Notes: a model not told the origin generated them from the sequence alone. A stretch of 64,000 nt of DNA from GJ-E10 sp035625725 (GCA_035625725.1 DASPPB010000034.1:62001-126000); one strand, 5' to 3'; counted from the stretch's first letter, positions 26,304-35,757 are shown. Numbers and translations are program-made.

Positions 26304-26501
26304 TCAGGCGTAGGGCAGCATGCGCCGCACCGACGATTCGTCGGCGGGATGCAGGTTCACCGCGCCACGCAGCTGGCGTTTGTTCTTGGTCGTCTTCTTC
26401 GTAAGAATGTGGCGCTTAAACGCCTGCCCACGCTTGATCGAGCCGCTCGCGCGAACTTTGAATCGCTTCGCCGCGCTCTTTTTGGTCTTTAGCTTTGGCA
26501 T
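26304..26501 (-). CDS. rpmI: 50S ribosomal protein L35
   Basis: 65 residues, MPKLKTKKSAAKRFKVRASG… HILTKKTTKNKRQLRG, the invariant L35 pattern. It lies 154 bases behind infC and 41 before rplT. That 154-base gap contains a perfect inverted repeat AGCGGC/GCCGCT at 26622–26635 that could form a small RNA hairpin. Confidence 0.98.
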   Translation of the reverse strand: MPKLKTKKSAAKRFKVRASGSIKRGQAFKRHILTKKTTKNKRQLRGAVNLHPADESSVRRMLPYA

Positions 26502-26655
26502 TTCTTGCCCTCTTTCTTCGTTGATGCCGCCGGGCGTCCGACACGGATCGGAGCTTTACGAGCCTGCAGCACTTGTTGGCGCCCCTGTTCCTGGGCGCAG
26601 GTCGCATCGATTCCCTCTTTCAGCGGCAAGCCGCTGCAACAACGGGTCAATGCAA

Positions 26656-27177
26656 TTACTTTTTCTTTCGCGGCGCCAGCACCATCACCATCTGGCGTCC
26701 TTCGAGACGTGGCATCGCCTCCACCTGGCTCAACGGCTCCAGGTCCGCCTTCACGCGCTCGAGTACTTTCAGTCCCAGCTCCTGGTGCGCCATTTCACGG
26801 CCGCGAAACCGCATTGTCACCTTGGCCTTGTCTCCCTCCTCCAGAAACTCGGTGAGTTTGCGTATTTTGGTGAGGTAATCGTTCTCGTCCGTGGCCGGAC
26901 GAAATTTGATCTCCTTGACCTGAATCTGGCGCTGTTTGAGTTTGGCTTCGTGGGCTCGTTTCTGCTCCTGATAGCGAAACTTGCCGTAATCCATCATCCG
27001 GCACACCGGAGGTTCCGCCGTTGGGGCAATTTCCACCAGATCTACGTTGCCCTCCTCGGCCATCCGCAGAGCCTCAGCCGTGCGAACCACGCCTAACTGC
27101 TCACCCTGGGCCCCGATGAGACGGATTTCGGGGACCGTAATCTCGCCGTTGATGCGATGCGCGCGTTCGTTTGCGAT
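26656..27177 (-). CDS. infC: Translation initiation factor IF-3, probable AUC start
   Basis: 173 residues from the proposed ATC at 27177. The frame reads ATC GCA AAC GAA CGC, giving ANERAHRINGEITVPEIRLIGAQGEQLG, exactly where IF-3 should begin. GGAG stands nine bases upstream of the ATC (27187–27190). A TTG at 27192 is possible, but it would place GGAG inside the gene. IF-3 rejects non-AUG starts and represses its own mRNA through an AUU-type start in E. coli, so a rare start is expected. The N-domain, linker (KFRYQEQKRAHEAKLKQ) and C-domain (LRFRGREMAHQ-type, reading MRFRGREMAHQELGL) are complete. Confidence 0.95.
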   Translation of the reverse strand: MANERAHRINGEITVPEIRLIGAQGEQLGVVRTAEALRMAEEGNVDLVEIAPTAEPPVCRMMDYGKFRYQEQKRAHEAKLKQRQIQVKEIKFRPATDENDYLTKIRKLTEFLEEGDKAKVTMRFRGREMAHQELGLKVLERVKADLEPLSQVEAMPRLEGRQMVMVLAPRKKK

Positions 27178-27222
27178 GGCTCTACGCTCCAAGTGCTTTC
27201 ATCTTCGGCCGTGCCGCCTCGC

Positions 27223-29136
27223 TCAGGTCGACCGCCGCTGCTCGACATCGAGCCGCAGCCGCTCGGCAAAGGCCGCAGGCGTCATTACCCCTAGGTCGAC
27301 GCCGCCACGTGCCCGCACAGCCACCGTTCCGCCCTGCATCTCTTTTTCCCCAACCACAAGGATGTAGGGAAGCTTTTGCAGTGCAAGACTGCGAATTTTA
27401 TAGGCGATTTTCTCATTGCGCAAATCCGCGCTTCCTCTAAGACCTTGTTTTTTCAAGAGTTGCAGTACTTCCTGCGCGTAGGATGCAAAATGCTCCGAGA
27501 TGCTGGCAACGGCAAACTGCTCGGGCGCCAGCCAAACCGGCAAGGCGCCGGCGTAGTGCTCAATAAGGATGCCGATAAATCGCTCCAGGGACCCCACGAT
27601 TGCGCGATGCAGCATGACCGGCACGCGCCGAGTGTTGTCCTCCGCCACGTATTCGGCTCCCAGCCGACCGGGCATCGCGAAATCGACCTGAATTGTTCCG
27701 CACTGCCATGAACGGCCAATCGAGTCTTTGAGGTGATACTCGATCTTCGGGCCATAAAAAGCCCCCTCGCCCGGACTCAAAGTAAACGAGCAGCCCGATT
27801 TTCGAAGAGACTCCTGAAGCGCCTGCTCGGCACGGTCCCAGGAGTCGTCAGCGCCAATGCGCTGCGGCGGACGCGTCGCGACCTTGTAGCTGATGTCCGT
27901 AAACCCGAAATCCCCGTAGACCTTCTGCAGCAGCGCGGTGTACGCCACGCATTCCGGAAGGATCTGGTCCTCCGTGCAGAAGATGTGACCGTCGTCTTGT
28001 GTGAAACCCCGCACGCGCATGATTCCGTGCAGAGCGCCGGACGGCTCGTTGCGGTGACATTGGCCAAACTCGCCGTAACGTAGGGGCAAATCGCGATACG
28101 AGCGAAGGTCCGACTTGTAAATCTGTAGATGTCCCGGGCAGTTCATCGGCTTAATTGCGTAGTGCCGATTCTCCGACTCCGTCGTGAACATGTTCTCGCG
28201 GAAATTGTCCCAGTGCCCGGTTTTCTCCCAGATGCTGCGATCCAGAATCTGCGGCGCCCTGACCTCCTGATAACCGTTGTCTTGATAAACCCGGCGCATG
28301 TACTGCTCCACTTGCTGCCAGATGGTCCAACCCTTGGGGTGCCAAAAAACCAAGCCCGGGGCCTCGTCTTGCTGATGAAACAAATCGAGCTCGCGGCCCA
28401 GCTTGCGATGGTCTCGCTTTTCGGCCTCGGCCAGCATGTGCAGGTATGCGTCTTGCTCCTCCTTCTTCGCCCAAGCCGTCCCGTAGATCCGTTGCAGCAT
28501 TTCATTGCGGCTGTCGCCTCGCCAGTACGCACCTGCAACTTTCATGAGCTTGAAGACTCGCAACTTGCCCGTCGAAGGCACGTGTGGGCCCACGCACAGA
28601 TCGACGAAATTGCCCTCTCGGTACAGAGAGATCTCCTCTGTGTCGGCGATGCCGCTGATGATTTCCGCTTTGTACCTTTCACCGATGGATTCAAAAAACG
28701 CGACCGCGTCGGCGCGGTTCCATATCTCGCGGCGGACCGGTTCGTCGCGTGCGGCAAGTTCGCGCATCTTGCGCTCGAGCGCCTCGAGGTCCTCGGGCGT
28801 AAATGGCCGCCTGTACGCGATGTCGTAATAAAAACCGTTCTCGATTACCGGTCCGATCGTGATTTGCGCTTCGGGGAAAAGCTCCTTGACGGCGTAGGCC
28901 AGAAGATGCGCCGTGGAATGCCGGATGACCTCCAAACCCTCGGGATCCCGGTCCAGGACGATGGCGAGTTTCGCGTCGTGCTCGATCCGGTGCGACGTGT
29001 CCACCAGCTTGCCGTCGATCTTGCCCGCCACCGCCGCTTTTGCCAGTCCCGGACCAATTGCGGCGGCCACTTCGGCAACGGTTACCGGGCGCTCGAAAGC
29101 GCGCACGGAACCGTCCGGAAGGGTAACTGCGATCAT
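27223..29136 (-). CDS. thrS: Threonyl-tRNA synthetase
   Basis: 637 residues from the ATG at 29136, which has GGAGA five to ten bases upstream; the frame is open a further 10 codons. Domains in order: TGS (about 1–62), editing SAD domain (about 63–225, HSTAHLLAYAVKELFPEAQ), class II catalytic core (AIKPMNCPGHLQIYKSDLRSYRDLPLR, zinc-binding Cys at MNCPGH) and the anticodon-binding domain (PVWLAPEQFAVASIS…). It starts the thrS–infC–rpmI–rplT–pheS–pheT–ihfA run. A terminator-like hairpin lies in its leader. Confidence 0.97.
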   Translation of the reverse strand: MIAVTLPDGSVRAFERPVTVAEVAAAIGPGLAKAAVAGKIDGKLVDTSHRIEHDAKLAIVLDRDPEGLEVIRHSTAHLLAYAVKELFPEAQITIGPVIENGFYYDIAYRRPFTPEDLEALERKMRELAARDEPVRREIWNRADAVAFFESIGERYKAEIISGIADTEEISLYREGNFVDLCVGPHVPSTGKLRVFKLMKVAGAYWRGDSRNEMLQRIYGTAWAKKEEQDAYLHMLAEAEKRDHRKLGRELDLFHQQDEAPGLVFWHPKGWTIWQQVEQYMRRVYQDNGYQEVRAPQILDRSIWEKTGHWDNFRENMFTTESENRHYAIKPMNCPGHLQIYKSDLRSYRDLPLRYGEFGQCHRNEPSGALHGIMRVRGFTQDDGHIFCTEDQILPECVAYTALLQKVYGDFGFTDISYKVATRPPQRIGADDSWDRAEQALQESLRKSGCSFTLSPGEGAFYGPKIEYHLKDSIGRSWQCGTIQVDFAMPGRLGAEYVAEDNTRRVPVMLHRAIVGSLERFIGILIEHYAGALPVWLAPEQFAVASISEHFASYAQEVLQLLKKQGLRGSADLRNEKIAYKIRSLALQKLPYILVVGEKEMQGGTVAVRARGGVDLGVMTPAAFAERLRLDVEQRRST

Positions 29137-29183
29137 TGCGCTCTCCGACACGCTTGGCATCCCCAAAGCCCAGCCGCTCTTTC

Positions 29184-29213
29184 AAAAAAAAAGCGCGGTC
29201 GAGCCGCACTTTT
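29184..29213 (-). terminator. Strong intrinsic terminator or attenuator in the thrS leader
   Basis: On the minus strand AAAAGTGCGG and CCGCGCTTTT form a stem of about ten pairs (one G·T) around a five-base loop, followed directly by nine T residues (29192–29184). It lies between tRNA-Val and thrS, 48 bases before the thrS ATG. It could end the tRNA-Val transcript, attenuate thrS, or both. Confidence 0.8.
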
Positions 29214-29375
29214 GTCGCTGCGCGCAGGCACTCCGCGGCAAATCTAATGGTATCGGACTGCGGCCAAAGCGCCCGCTTCGTCAGCTTTGAGCGCCGAATT
29301 CGTGACATCGCTCCCGCGGGCCCGCAAAAAGCCTGCGCGTGAGAAAAACAAGCGCCTGCCCGGCAGGTACAACCA

Positions 29376-29452
29376 TGGTAGGCGCGATTGGACTCGAACC
29401 AACGACCCCCACCATGTCAAGGTGGTGCTCTAACCAGCTGAGCTACGCGCCT
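29376..29452 (-). tRNA. tRNA-Val (anticodon GAC)
   Basis: 77 bases including encoded CCA. Acceptor AGGCGCG pairs with CGCGCCT, the D arm reads AGCTCAGCTGGTTAGAGC, the anticodon stem CCACC/GGTGG encloses loop TTGACAT (anticodon GAC, Val), and the T arm contains GGTTCGAGTCC. It is upstream of thrS on the same strand. Confidence 0.95.
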
Positions 29453-29676
29453 GCTGCAAACAAATCATGATACACGAGGCCCCATGGGCGCCCGGGATGA
29501 GGAGCCCACGGCCAACGTGGCCGCCACGCTGTGGCGTCGAAAGGCTGCCACAGGCTTCGCATGCGAAAACGCGCCTTGACAAATATGGCGATGTCACGCG
29601 CTCGTAATTTTCTGTACACAGAACTGTAAAAGCTCCTCACTAGGCTGCGCGCATCGCGTTTCTTGGGAATCCGACT

Positions 29677-30474
29677 ATGGCTAACGCCAAATCCGGCCAA
29701 CCCAGCGTGCCTAGCCTTGATGCTGCACGAGCCTCAGGAGCACTGAGCATCGGTTTGGCCCGCAGTGCAGCAGATCTAGAGGAAGCGCAACGCTTGCGTT
29801 TTGCGGTCTTTGCCGAAGAACTGGGAGCAAATCTGGGCAACGCCCAGGGCTCCATCGATCGTGACGAGTTCGACCTTTACTGCGACCATCTTATAGTGCG
29901 GGTTCGCGAAACCGGACAGGTCGTTGGAACCTACCGGATTCTTCCGCCGCATCGGCGAGCGCAGATTGGGCGACTGTATTCGGAATCCGAATTCGACCTG
30001 TCACGCCTCGGGCACCTGCGGGCGTCTCTGATCGAAGTCGGCCGTTCGTGCGTGCATGCGGAGCACCGTACCGGTTCTGCCATCTTGATGCTGTGGGCGG
30101 GCTTGGCGCAGTACATGCGTCGTGGTCAGTACCGCCACTTGATAGGGTGCGCGAGCGCGCCTCTGGCCGACGGCGGCATGCAAGCCGCAGCGCTGCGAGA
30201 CAAACTGCAGGCGTATCTCTCCGACCCCGCGCACAGAGCATTTCCGCTCATGCCGTTTCCCCACGAGGAGATCCCTCGCGCCGAAGCGATCGAAATCCCG
30301 CCGCTGATAAAGGGTTATTTGCGACTCGGGGCAAAGGTCTGTGGCGAACCCGCCTGGGATCCGGACTTTAACAGCGCGGACTTTCTGATGTGGCTGTCGC
30401 TGGACAACCTGCATCCTCGATATGCGCGCCACTTCGATCTGCTTGCGGTGCAGGGTGAGGCGGCCATCGCCTAG
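29677..30474 (+). CDS. OlsB-like ornithine N-acyltransferase (GNAT-type, hemolysin-like family)
   Basis: 265 residues. The central part (about 25–130) carries the acyltransferase signature seen in OlsB and autoinducer-synthase-like GNAT proteins: EEAQRLRFAVFAEELGANL, DEFDLYCDHLIVRVRETGQVVGTYRILPP, and LIEVGRSCVHAEHRTGSAILMLWAGLAQYM. OlsB transfers a 3-hydroxyacyl group from acyl carrier protein to ornithine, the first step of ornithine lipids. The C-terminal part (IPPLIKGYLRLGAKVCGEPAWDPDFNSADFLMWL) is also typical. No olsA partner is adjacent, so the product could be another N-acyl amino acid. Confidence 0.78.
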   Translation: MANAKSGQPSVPSLDAARASGALSIGLARSAADLEEAQRLRFAVFAEELGANLGNAQGSIDRDEFDLYCDHLIVRVRETGQVVGTYRILPPHRRAQIGRLYSESEFDLSRLGHLRASLIEVGRSCVHAEHRTGSAILMLWAGLAQYMRRGQYRHLIGCASAPLADGGMQAAALRDKLQAYLSDPAHRAFPLMPFPHEEIPRAEAIEIPPLIKGYLRLGAKVCGEPAWDPDFNSADFLMWLSLDNLHPRYARHFDLLAVQGEAAIA

Positions 30475-30622
30475 CGGGCGCGCGGCGCCCACCGGTTTCC
30501 TCGCCCAGAGACTTCTGGTGTGTCTGCTGCGCTGGGCAGCACGGAACTTCCCGCGTCGTCCGCCACCCATGCGGCGGGGCGAGCGCATCTACTTGGCGCC
30601 GTTTTGATCTTTTGTCGGGCGC

Positions 30623-32758
30623 TCACTTTCGGCGCGCAACCAACACGCCTTTGACCTCGCCCAACTGCGCCAAGCACCGTCGCAGCGCCAGACTGTCGGG
30701 CACGGCAACGGTGAAGTGCATCTGCGCTTGCTCGCGTTGGGTGACCGTGTGGACTCCCAGGACATTGAATTTTTCGCGCGCAAATACCTCTGTTACGTCC
30801 CGTAGCAGTCCCTGTCGGTCGTTGGCCAAAACGACCAGTTCCACCGGATAGGCCGCTTCGGCGGCCGCCGCACCCGCGTCCCACTGCACCTCGATCAGGC
30901 GCTCCGGCTGGCGTGACAGAAGGGTGCGCGCGTTGGCGCAACTAGCACGGTGAACCGAAATTCCACGGCCGCGCGTAATGAAGCCAACAATGGCGTCCGG
31001 TGGAATGGGCCGACAGCAACGTGCCAGACTCGTGAGTAGCGAATCGACCCCGACGACCAGGACCGCTCCGCGGCCCGCGGCGGGCGGTCTGGGGCGCTCC
31101 AGCGGCGCAAACGGCTCTTCGACCGGAGGAGTCGTACCGGCGAGCGTTTGTTCGATGCTGCGTAAACTAAATTCGTCCTTGGTCGCCGCCACGGACATCT
31201 CTTCGACCGTCGCGTAGCCCAAACGCCGCGCCAAATCCTCAAGACCTACGGCGGTGCGCCCCAGACGCTGCAACTCGCGCAAAATGGTTTCGCGCCCCGC
31301 GGCAACCGACTGCTCGTGCTCCTGGGCGTGGAACCATTGCCGCACCTTGGCCTTGGATCGTGCACTGGCGAGAAACCCGAGCTCGGGGTTGAGCCAGTCG
31401 CGGCTGGGTCCGCCGCTGCGGGCGCTAATGATCTCGACGGTCTGGCCGGTCCGAAGCGCGGTATTCAGAGACACCAGCGCACCATCGACCCGCGCCCCGC
31501 GGCAGCGATGCCCCAATTCGGTGTGCACGTGATAGGCAAAATCAATTGCGGTCGCGCCTTGCGGCAACTCGACGACACGCCCCTGCGGCGTCAAAGCGTA
31601 GACGCGGTCGATGCCCTGCGGGCCACGCACGGGTTCGACGTCGCGTTGCCAGTCGAGTAGTCGGCGCAACCAGGCAACTTTCTCCGTCTCACTTCGATCC
31701 TGTGCGCCACCTTCCTTGTAGCGCCAATGCGCCGCCACACCCAACTCGGCCTGTTCATGCATGCGCCGAGTCCGAATCTGGATCTCCACCGGTTTGCCGT
31801 CGTCATCCTCCACCACCGTGTGCAGCGACTGGTATCCGTTGGCCTTGGGCTTGACGATGTAGTCGTCGAACTCGCTTTCAATGGGATGCCAGCGTTCGTG
31901 CACCAGCGCCAGAACCTCGTAGCAATGCTCGACGGAACCAGCGACCACGCGCAGGGCGCTTTGATCGAAGACGCGCTCAAACGCAAGATCCTTGGCGCTC
32001 ATCTTGCTGGCAATGCTGGCGATGTGCTTGGGCCGGCCGGTCACGTTCGCCGCGATCCCCGCGCCTTGGAGCATCGCTTGCAGCGTCTTGGCGACGGTCG
32101 CGATACGTTGTTCGCGCTGTTCGCGCTTTTCCTCGAGCAAGCGCGCGATGCGCTGATAGACCTGCGGCTCCAAGAATCGAAGCGACAAGTCCTCGAGCTC
32201 CCATTTGAACTGCCAGATTCCCAGTCGGTTGGCCAATGGTGCGTATAGCGCGCGCGTCTCCCGCGCATACGCCGGGGCCGCGCTCGGACGGTGGGAAGCA
32301 AGGTAGCGCATGGTCTGCAAGCGCGATGCCAGGCGCAGAAGTACAACGCGCATGTCGTTAACCATGGCCAGGAGCATGCGCCGCAACAGCTCTTCCTGGC
32401 CTTCCGGCACCGCGGTCGCACCCTGCGACTGCGCACCCATGCGATTGCGGACGGCGTCCGAGAGGTGGCGCAGCTGGCGAAGATCGCCAACGAGCTGCGC
32501 CACATCGGGGCCGAAATTGTTTCGCAGCCAGCGGTCGGCATCGCGCACGACTTCGTGCACGGCAAACAGGTACGCGGCCGTGAGCAAGTCGGGATCCGGC
32601 CGGACTGCGCGCACGATTTCCACCATGGCCTGCGCGTGCGCGCTAAGCGCTTCCCCCGTTTCTAGTGTACGTTCGACATACAGCGGAAAAACGAGGGCGC
32701 GCGCGGCCTCCGGATCTACGGCGGAGGCTGTGGAGGATTGCTCTAAAGGGGTGCTCAC
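30623..32758 (-). CDS. relA: GTP pyrophosphokinase RelA (synthetase-only RelA/SpoT homologue)
   Basis: 711 residues from a GTG start. Order: an HD-type domain (about 40–190) in which the catalytic HD/ED residues are lost (FAVHEVVRDADRW), the (p)ppGpp synthetase domain (about 240–360) with ESEFDDYIVKPKANGYQSLHTVV, a TGS domain (VYALTPQGRVVELPQGATAIDFAYHVH) and a C-terminal ACT domain (VELVVLANDRQGLLRDVTEVF). The acidic EFDDY motif is the mark of synthetase-only RelA, as opposed to the basic motif of SpoT. It makes the stringent-response alarmone on stalled ribosomes. It is divergent from mtfA. Confidence 0.95.
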   Translation of the reverse strand: MSTPLEQSSTASAVDPEAARALVFPLYVERTLETGEALSAHAQAMVEIVRAVRPDPDLLTAAYLFAVHEVVRDADRWLRNNFGPDVAQLVGDLRQLRHLSDAVRNRMGAQSQGATAVPEGQEELLRRMLLAMVNDMRVVLLRLASRLQTMRYLASHRPSAAPAYARETRALYAPLANRLGIWQFKWELEDLSLRFLEPQVYQRIARLLEEKREQREQRIATVAKTLQAMLQGAGIAANVTGRPKHIASIASKMSAKDLAFERVFDQSALRVVAGSVEHCYEVLALVHERWHPIESEFDDYIVKPKANGYQSLHTVVEDDDGKPVEIQIRTRRMHEQAELGVAAHWRYKEGGAQDRSETEKVAWLRRLLDWQRDVEPVRGPQGIDRVYALTPQGRVVELPQGATAIDFAYHVHTELGHRCRGARVDGALVSLNTALRTGQTVEIISARSGGPSRDWLNPELGFLASARSKAKVRQWFHAQEHEQSVAAGRETILRELQRLGRTAVGLEDLARRLGYATVEEMSVAATKDEFSLRSIEQTLAGTTPPVEEPFAPLERPRPPAAGRGAVLVVGVDSLLTSLARCCRPIPPDAIVGFITRGRGISVHRASCANARTLLSRQPERLIEVQWDAGAAAAEAAYPVELVVLANDRQGLLRDVTEVFAREKFNVLGVHTVTQREQAQMHFTVAVPDSLALRRCLAQLGEVKGVLVARRK

Positions 32759-32921
32759 GACTTACTCGCACGCGACCGCTGGCCGCGCTCGCCCGTTGGA
32801 CTGACCGGCCCGCAAGACGGTTCCCTCAACGCAAAAGGCCAAGCGAAACGCGCAGCGCCGGCGTCGAGTATGTGTTGCGTGCGGACTCTGCGGCCAACAC
32901 CAGATCCGGCAAAATTGCACG

Positions 32922-33761
32922 ATGTTGCCCATCTTCGGTCGCCACTTCTTTCGTCGCCCTGCTCGCATTTCCGAGGCGCTATGGACTGCGGAGCTTCGTT
33001 CCTTTGCCGTGCTGCAACAGTTCGATGCGCCGACGTTACAGCACCTGCGCGCAATGTGCGAGCAGTTTCTGGCAAGCAAGTCCATGGTTGGCGTCCGGGG
33101 CCTCGAGCTAACCGCGCAGATGGAACTGCATATAGCTTCCCAGGCGTGCCTGCCCATTTTGCATCTGGGACTTAGCTGGTACCGCGGTTGGAGCGGAATT
33201 GTCGTCTACCCGTCCTCGTTTCGGGTGCGACGCAAGATCCAAGAAGAAAGCGGCGTGGTCCACGAATTTGACGCCGGCTTAAGCGGAGAGGCGTGGAAAG
33301 GTGGACCGGTGGTTTTGTCCTGGGAGGACGTACAAACTCAAGACGGCGTGGCGCAACATCAAAGCGAAGGTCCGGCCCACAATGTCGTCATCCACGAATT
33401 CGTCCACCAGCTCGACTTGCTCAACGGAGAAGCCGACGGGGTGCCGCCGTTTGACCGACGCCTGCACCGCGGATTGAACCCCCGCACCTGGTTGGCGGTC
33501 CTAGAGGATGCCTTCGAACGCTTTTGCGCGGAGGTCGACATGAGCGAGCGGGAGATTCCGGCCGGGGTGGATCCCGATTCGGCGCAGGCCGATCCCTATT
33601 GCGCGCACTTGCCGCTCGATGCCTACGCGGCGAGCGACGCCGCGGAGTTTTTTGCGGTCTCCAGCGAGGCGTACTTTCTTCGTCCGGGCGACGTAAGCGC
33701 CGCCTTCCCGCAGTGGTACGAACTGCTGCACCGGTTTTATTCTGGGTCCGACGCGCCGTAG
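32922..33761 (+). CDS. mtfA: MtfA-family zinc metallopeptidase
   Basis: 279 residues related to E. coli MtfA (YeeI), which binds and inactivates the glucose repressor Mlc and has aminopeptidase activity. The zinc motif HEFVHQLD is at about residues 151–158; VYPSSFRVRR, GPVVLSWEDV, NVVIHEFVHQLDLLNGEADG and the late acidic AEFFAVSSEAYFLRP (third zinc ligand Glu region) follow family order. No signal peptide. The start ATG has no strong ribosome site, so a nearby alternative is possible. An Mlc target is not visible here. Confidence 0.88.
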   Translation: MLPIFGRHFFRRPARISEALWTAELRSFAVLQQFDAPTLQHLRAMCEQFLASKSMVGVRGLELTAQMELHIASQACLPILHLGLSWYRGWSGIVVYPSSFRVRRKIQEESGVVHEFDAGLSGEAWKGGPVVLSWEDVQTQDGVAQHQSEGPAHNVVIHEFVHQLDLLNGEADGVPPFDRRLHRGLNPRTWLAVLEDAFERFCAEVDMSEREIPAGVDPDSAQADPYCAHLPLDAYAASDAAEFFAVSSEAYFLRPGDVSAAFPQWYELLHRFYSGSDAP

Positions 33762-33856
33762 GGTTTCTTGACAAGGCAATAGCCCGCAAACCATCATCGC
33801 AGGGCCGCCCGATGGAAATCTGAAGCTGCGTTCGGGCCACTGCGCCGGGAGATCAA

Positions 33857-34807
33857 ATGCTGCACCCACAGACGCAAGCCTTGCTGGAGCTATTCGAGCA
33901 AAAGCAGGTGCCACCCGTCTATACGCTGTCACCGAGCGACGCTCGTATTTCTTATCGCGAGCGTCGCGTTTTCACACAACCCGATCCCGCACCGGTCGCC
34001 CAAGTACAAGACCTGCACGCGTCCGGACCGGCGGGACCGATTCCGATGCGACTGTACCGACCTGCGGAAACCGGATCCTCCGCCCTTGCGCCGCTGCCCG
34101 TACTCATCTATTTTCACGGCGGCGGTTGGGTGATCGGCGATCTCGATACCCACGACACGTTGTGTCGTGAGCTAGCCAACGGTGCCCGATGCGCGGTCGT
34201 ATCGGTGGACTACCGGTTGGCGCCCGAGCACCGCTTCCCCGCCGCGGTTGACGATTGCGTCGCGGCAACGCGATGGTTGCAGCGTAATGCTGTGGCCTTA
34301 GGGCTCGACCCCGGCCGAATCGCCGTGGGTGGCGACAGTGCGGGGGGGAATTTGGCCGCTGTCGTGTCGATCATTTTGCGCGATGCCGGCGAGAGCGCTC
34401 CGGCGTATCAGCTCCTGATCTACCCCGCCACGGACATGCGCCGCAGTGCGCCATCGCACACCACCTTTGCGAGCGGCTATCTGCTCACTCGGGAATCGGT
34501 TACTTACTATCACGACCACTACATCGAAGATTCGGCCGACGACCTCGACTGGCGTGCCTCACCGCTATTGCATCCCGATCTGGGGGGATTGCCCCCCGCG
34601 CTTGTGGTTACTGCGGGCTTTGACCCGCTGCGTGACGAGGGGTTGCACTACGCGCAGCGCCTGAGCCAGGCCGGCAACCGCGCAACGAGCGTCTGCTTCG
34701 AGCGTCAAATCCACGGCTTCATCACAATGGGACGACTCATCGACGAGGCCAATGCGGCCGTCAGCCTGTGCGCTGCGGAGTTGTGCCGGGCACTGGCCTC
34801 TTCGTAG
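33857..34807 (+). CDS. Alpha/beta hydrolase, HSL-family esterase
   Basis: 316 residues; ATG after GGGAG. The HSL hallmarks are clear: IYFHGGGWVIGDLDTHD (oxyanion HGGG, about 90–106), VDYRLAPEHRFPAAVDD, VGGDSAGGNLAAVV (nucleophile Ser in GDSAGG, about 155–168), VTAGFDPLRDEG (acid) and QIHGFITMG (His). Such enzymes hydrolyse short-chain esters and lactones. It stands 95 bases behind mtfA but its function does not suggest a link. Substrate unknown. Confidence 0.9.
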   Translation: MLHPQTQALLELFEQKQVPPVYTLSPSDARISYRERRVFTQPDPAPVAQVQDLHASGPAGPIPMRLYRPAETGSSALAPLPVLIYFHGGGWVIGDLDTHDTLCRELANGARCAVVSVDYRLAPEHRFPAAVDDCVAATRWLQRNAVALGLDPGRIAVGGDSAGGNLAAVVSIILRDAGESAPAYQLLIYPATDMRRSAPSHTTFASGYLLTRESVTYYHDHYIEDSADDLDWRASPLLHPDLGGLPPALVVTAGFDPLRDEGLHYAQRLSQAGNRATSVCFERQIHGFITMGRLIDEANAAVSLCAAELCRALASS

Positions 34808-34890
34808 CCGCACTCCGAAACGGTCGAAACGCGGAGCCTAAAGAAGGTTTGCCGGAGATCGGCGCCGTGATTCGGTTGCACCCGTGGTGT

Positions 34891-35757
34891 TCAGGTCGCA
34901 AGAAGAAACGAGCGCACGATATCGATCTGCGCCGGATCAAAGAGCATCGGCGCATGCCCGACGCCCGGAACACGGACCAGACGTGCACGAGGCCCACGCA
35001 CCGTCATTTCCGCGGCCGTATCGGGACTGAGCACGTCCGAGTTCTCGCCTCGCAAAACCAGGGTCGGACAGCGGATCGCGTCATAGAGCCGCCACGCCGC
35101 CTGCTCTGCTGCGTCGATCGTCTCCTCCGTCAATGCGCGAAACGGCGTGCTGATCGCGGGATCGTAGTGCAGAACAAACCCTTCGCCCTCGCTGCGTAAG
35201 ATCGATTGCGTGATCTCGTTCCACTCCGAGTCATTGCGCATGCCAAAGCCGGCCCCGATCGTGCGGTTGTACTCCACGGCTTGCTCCAGACTGTCAAAGC
35301 GTCGCATCTGACCTACGTAGGCGGCAATGCGGTCAATCGAAGGCTTTTCGACCCGCGGACCGACGTCGTTGATCACCAGTCGAGAAATCGGCGACTGCGG
35401 CAAGCCCGCCAGTCCGATGCCTATCAGTCCTCCCATTGATGTGCCAAGCCAAGCGACCTGCTCGACATCCAGACGCGCAATCAGAGTGACCATGTCACTT
35501 ATGTACTGAGGGATCACATAATGCGCCGGGTCTCGCAGCCAGTCGCTGCGGCCGCGGCCCACTACGTCCGGACAAACGATGCGATACGTGTCGCAAAGCG
35601 CGCGGGCCACGCGGTCGAAGTCCCGCCCGACGCGCGCTAGTCCGTGCGCGCAAACCAATACCCGCGCGTTGCGGGGATCTCCCCACTGCGCATAGCGCAT
35701 GGTATGCATCCCCGAGGGACTGAGACATTGCACCGCGCCAAAAATCGGTTCCCTCAT
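34891..35757 (-). CDS. Alpha/beta hydrolase
   Basis: 288 residues from the ATG at 35757; the frame is open upstream but the fold begins at about MREPIFGAVQCLSPSGMHTMRYAQWG. Landmarks: VCAHGLARVGRDFDRVA (oxyanion HG), WLGTSMGGLIGIGLA (nucleophile GTSMGG), LRGENSDVLSPD (acid) and VPGVGHAPMLFDPAQ (catalytic His). This is the classical single-domain esterase, lactonase or C–C hydrolase group rather than the HSL group. Substrate unknown; monocistronic. Confidence 0.87.
   Translation of the reverse strand: MREPIFGAVQCLSPSGMHTMRYAQWGDPRNARVLVCAHGLARVGRDFDRVARALCDTYRIVCPDVVGRGRSDWLRDPAHYVIPQYISDMVTLIARLDVEQVAWLGTSMGGLIGIGLAGLPQSPISRLVINDVGPRVEKPSIDRIAAYVGQMRRFDSLEQAVEYNRTIGAGFGMRNDSEWNEITQSILRSEGEGFVLHYDPAISTPFRALTEETIDAAEQAAWRLYDAIRCPTLVLRGENSDVLSPDTAAEMTVRGPRARLVRVPGVGHAPMLFDPAQIDIVRSFLLAT

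Noticed and set aside
28129..29247. Long plus-strand open frame of 372 codons
   Set aside because: It lies wholly opposite thrS, whose protein is unmistakable; the frame is a by-product of high GC and has no family resemblance or ribosome site.
29576..29604. TTGACA upstream of the OlsB-like gene as a promoter
   Set aside because: The nearest −10-like TAATTT is 23 bases away, too far for a standard sigma-70 promoter.
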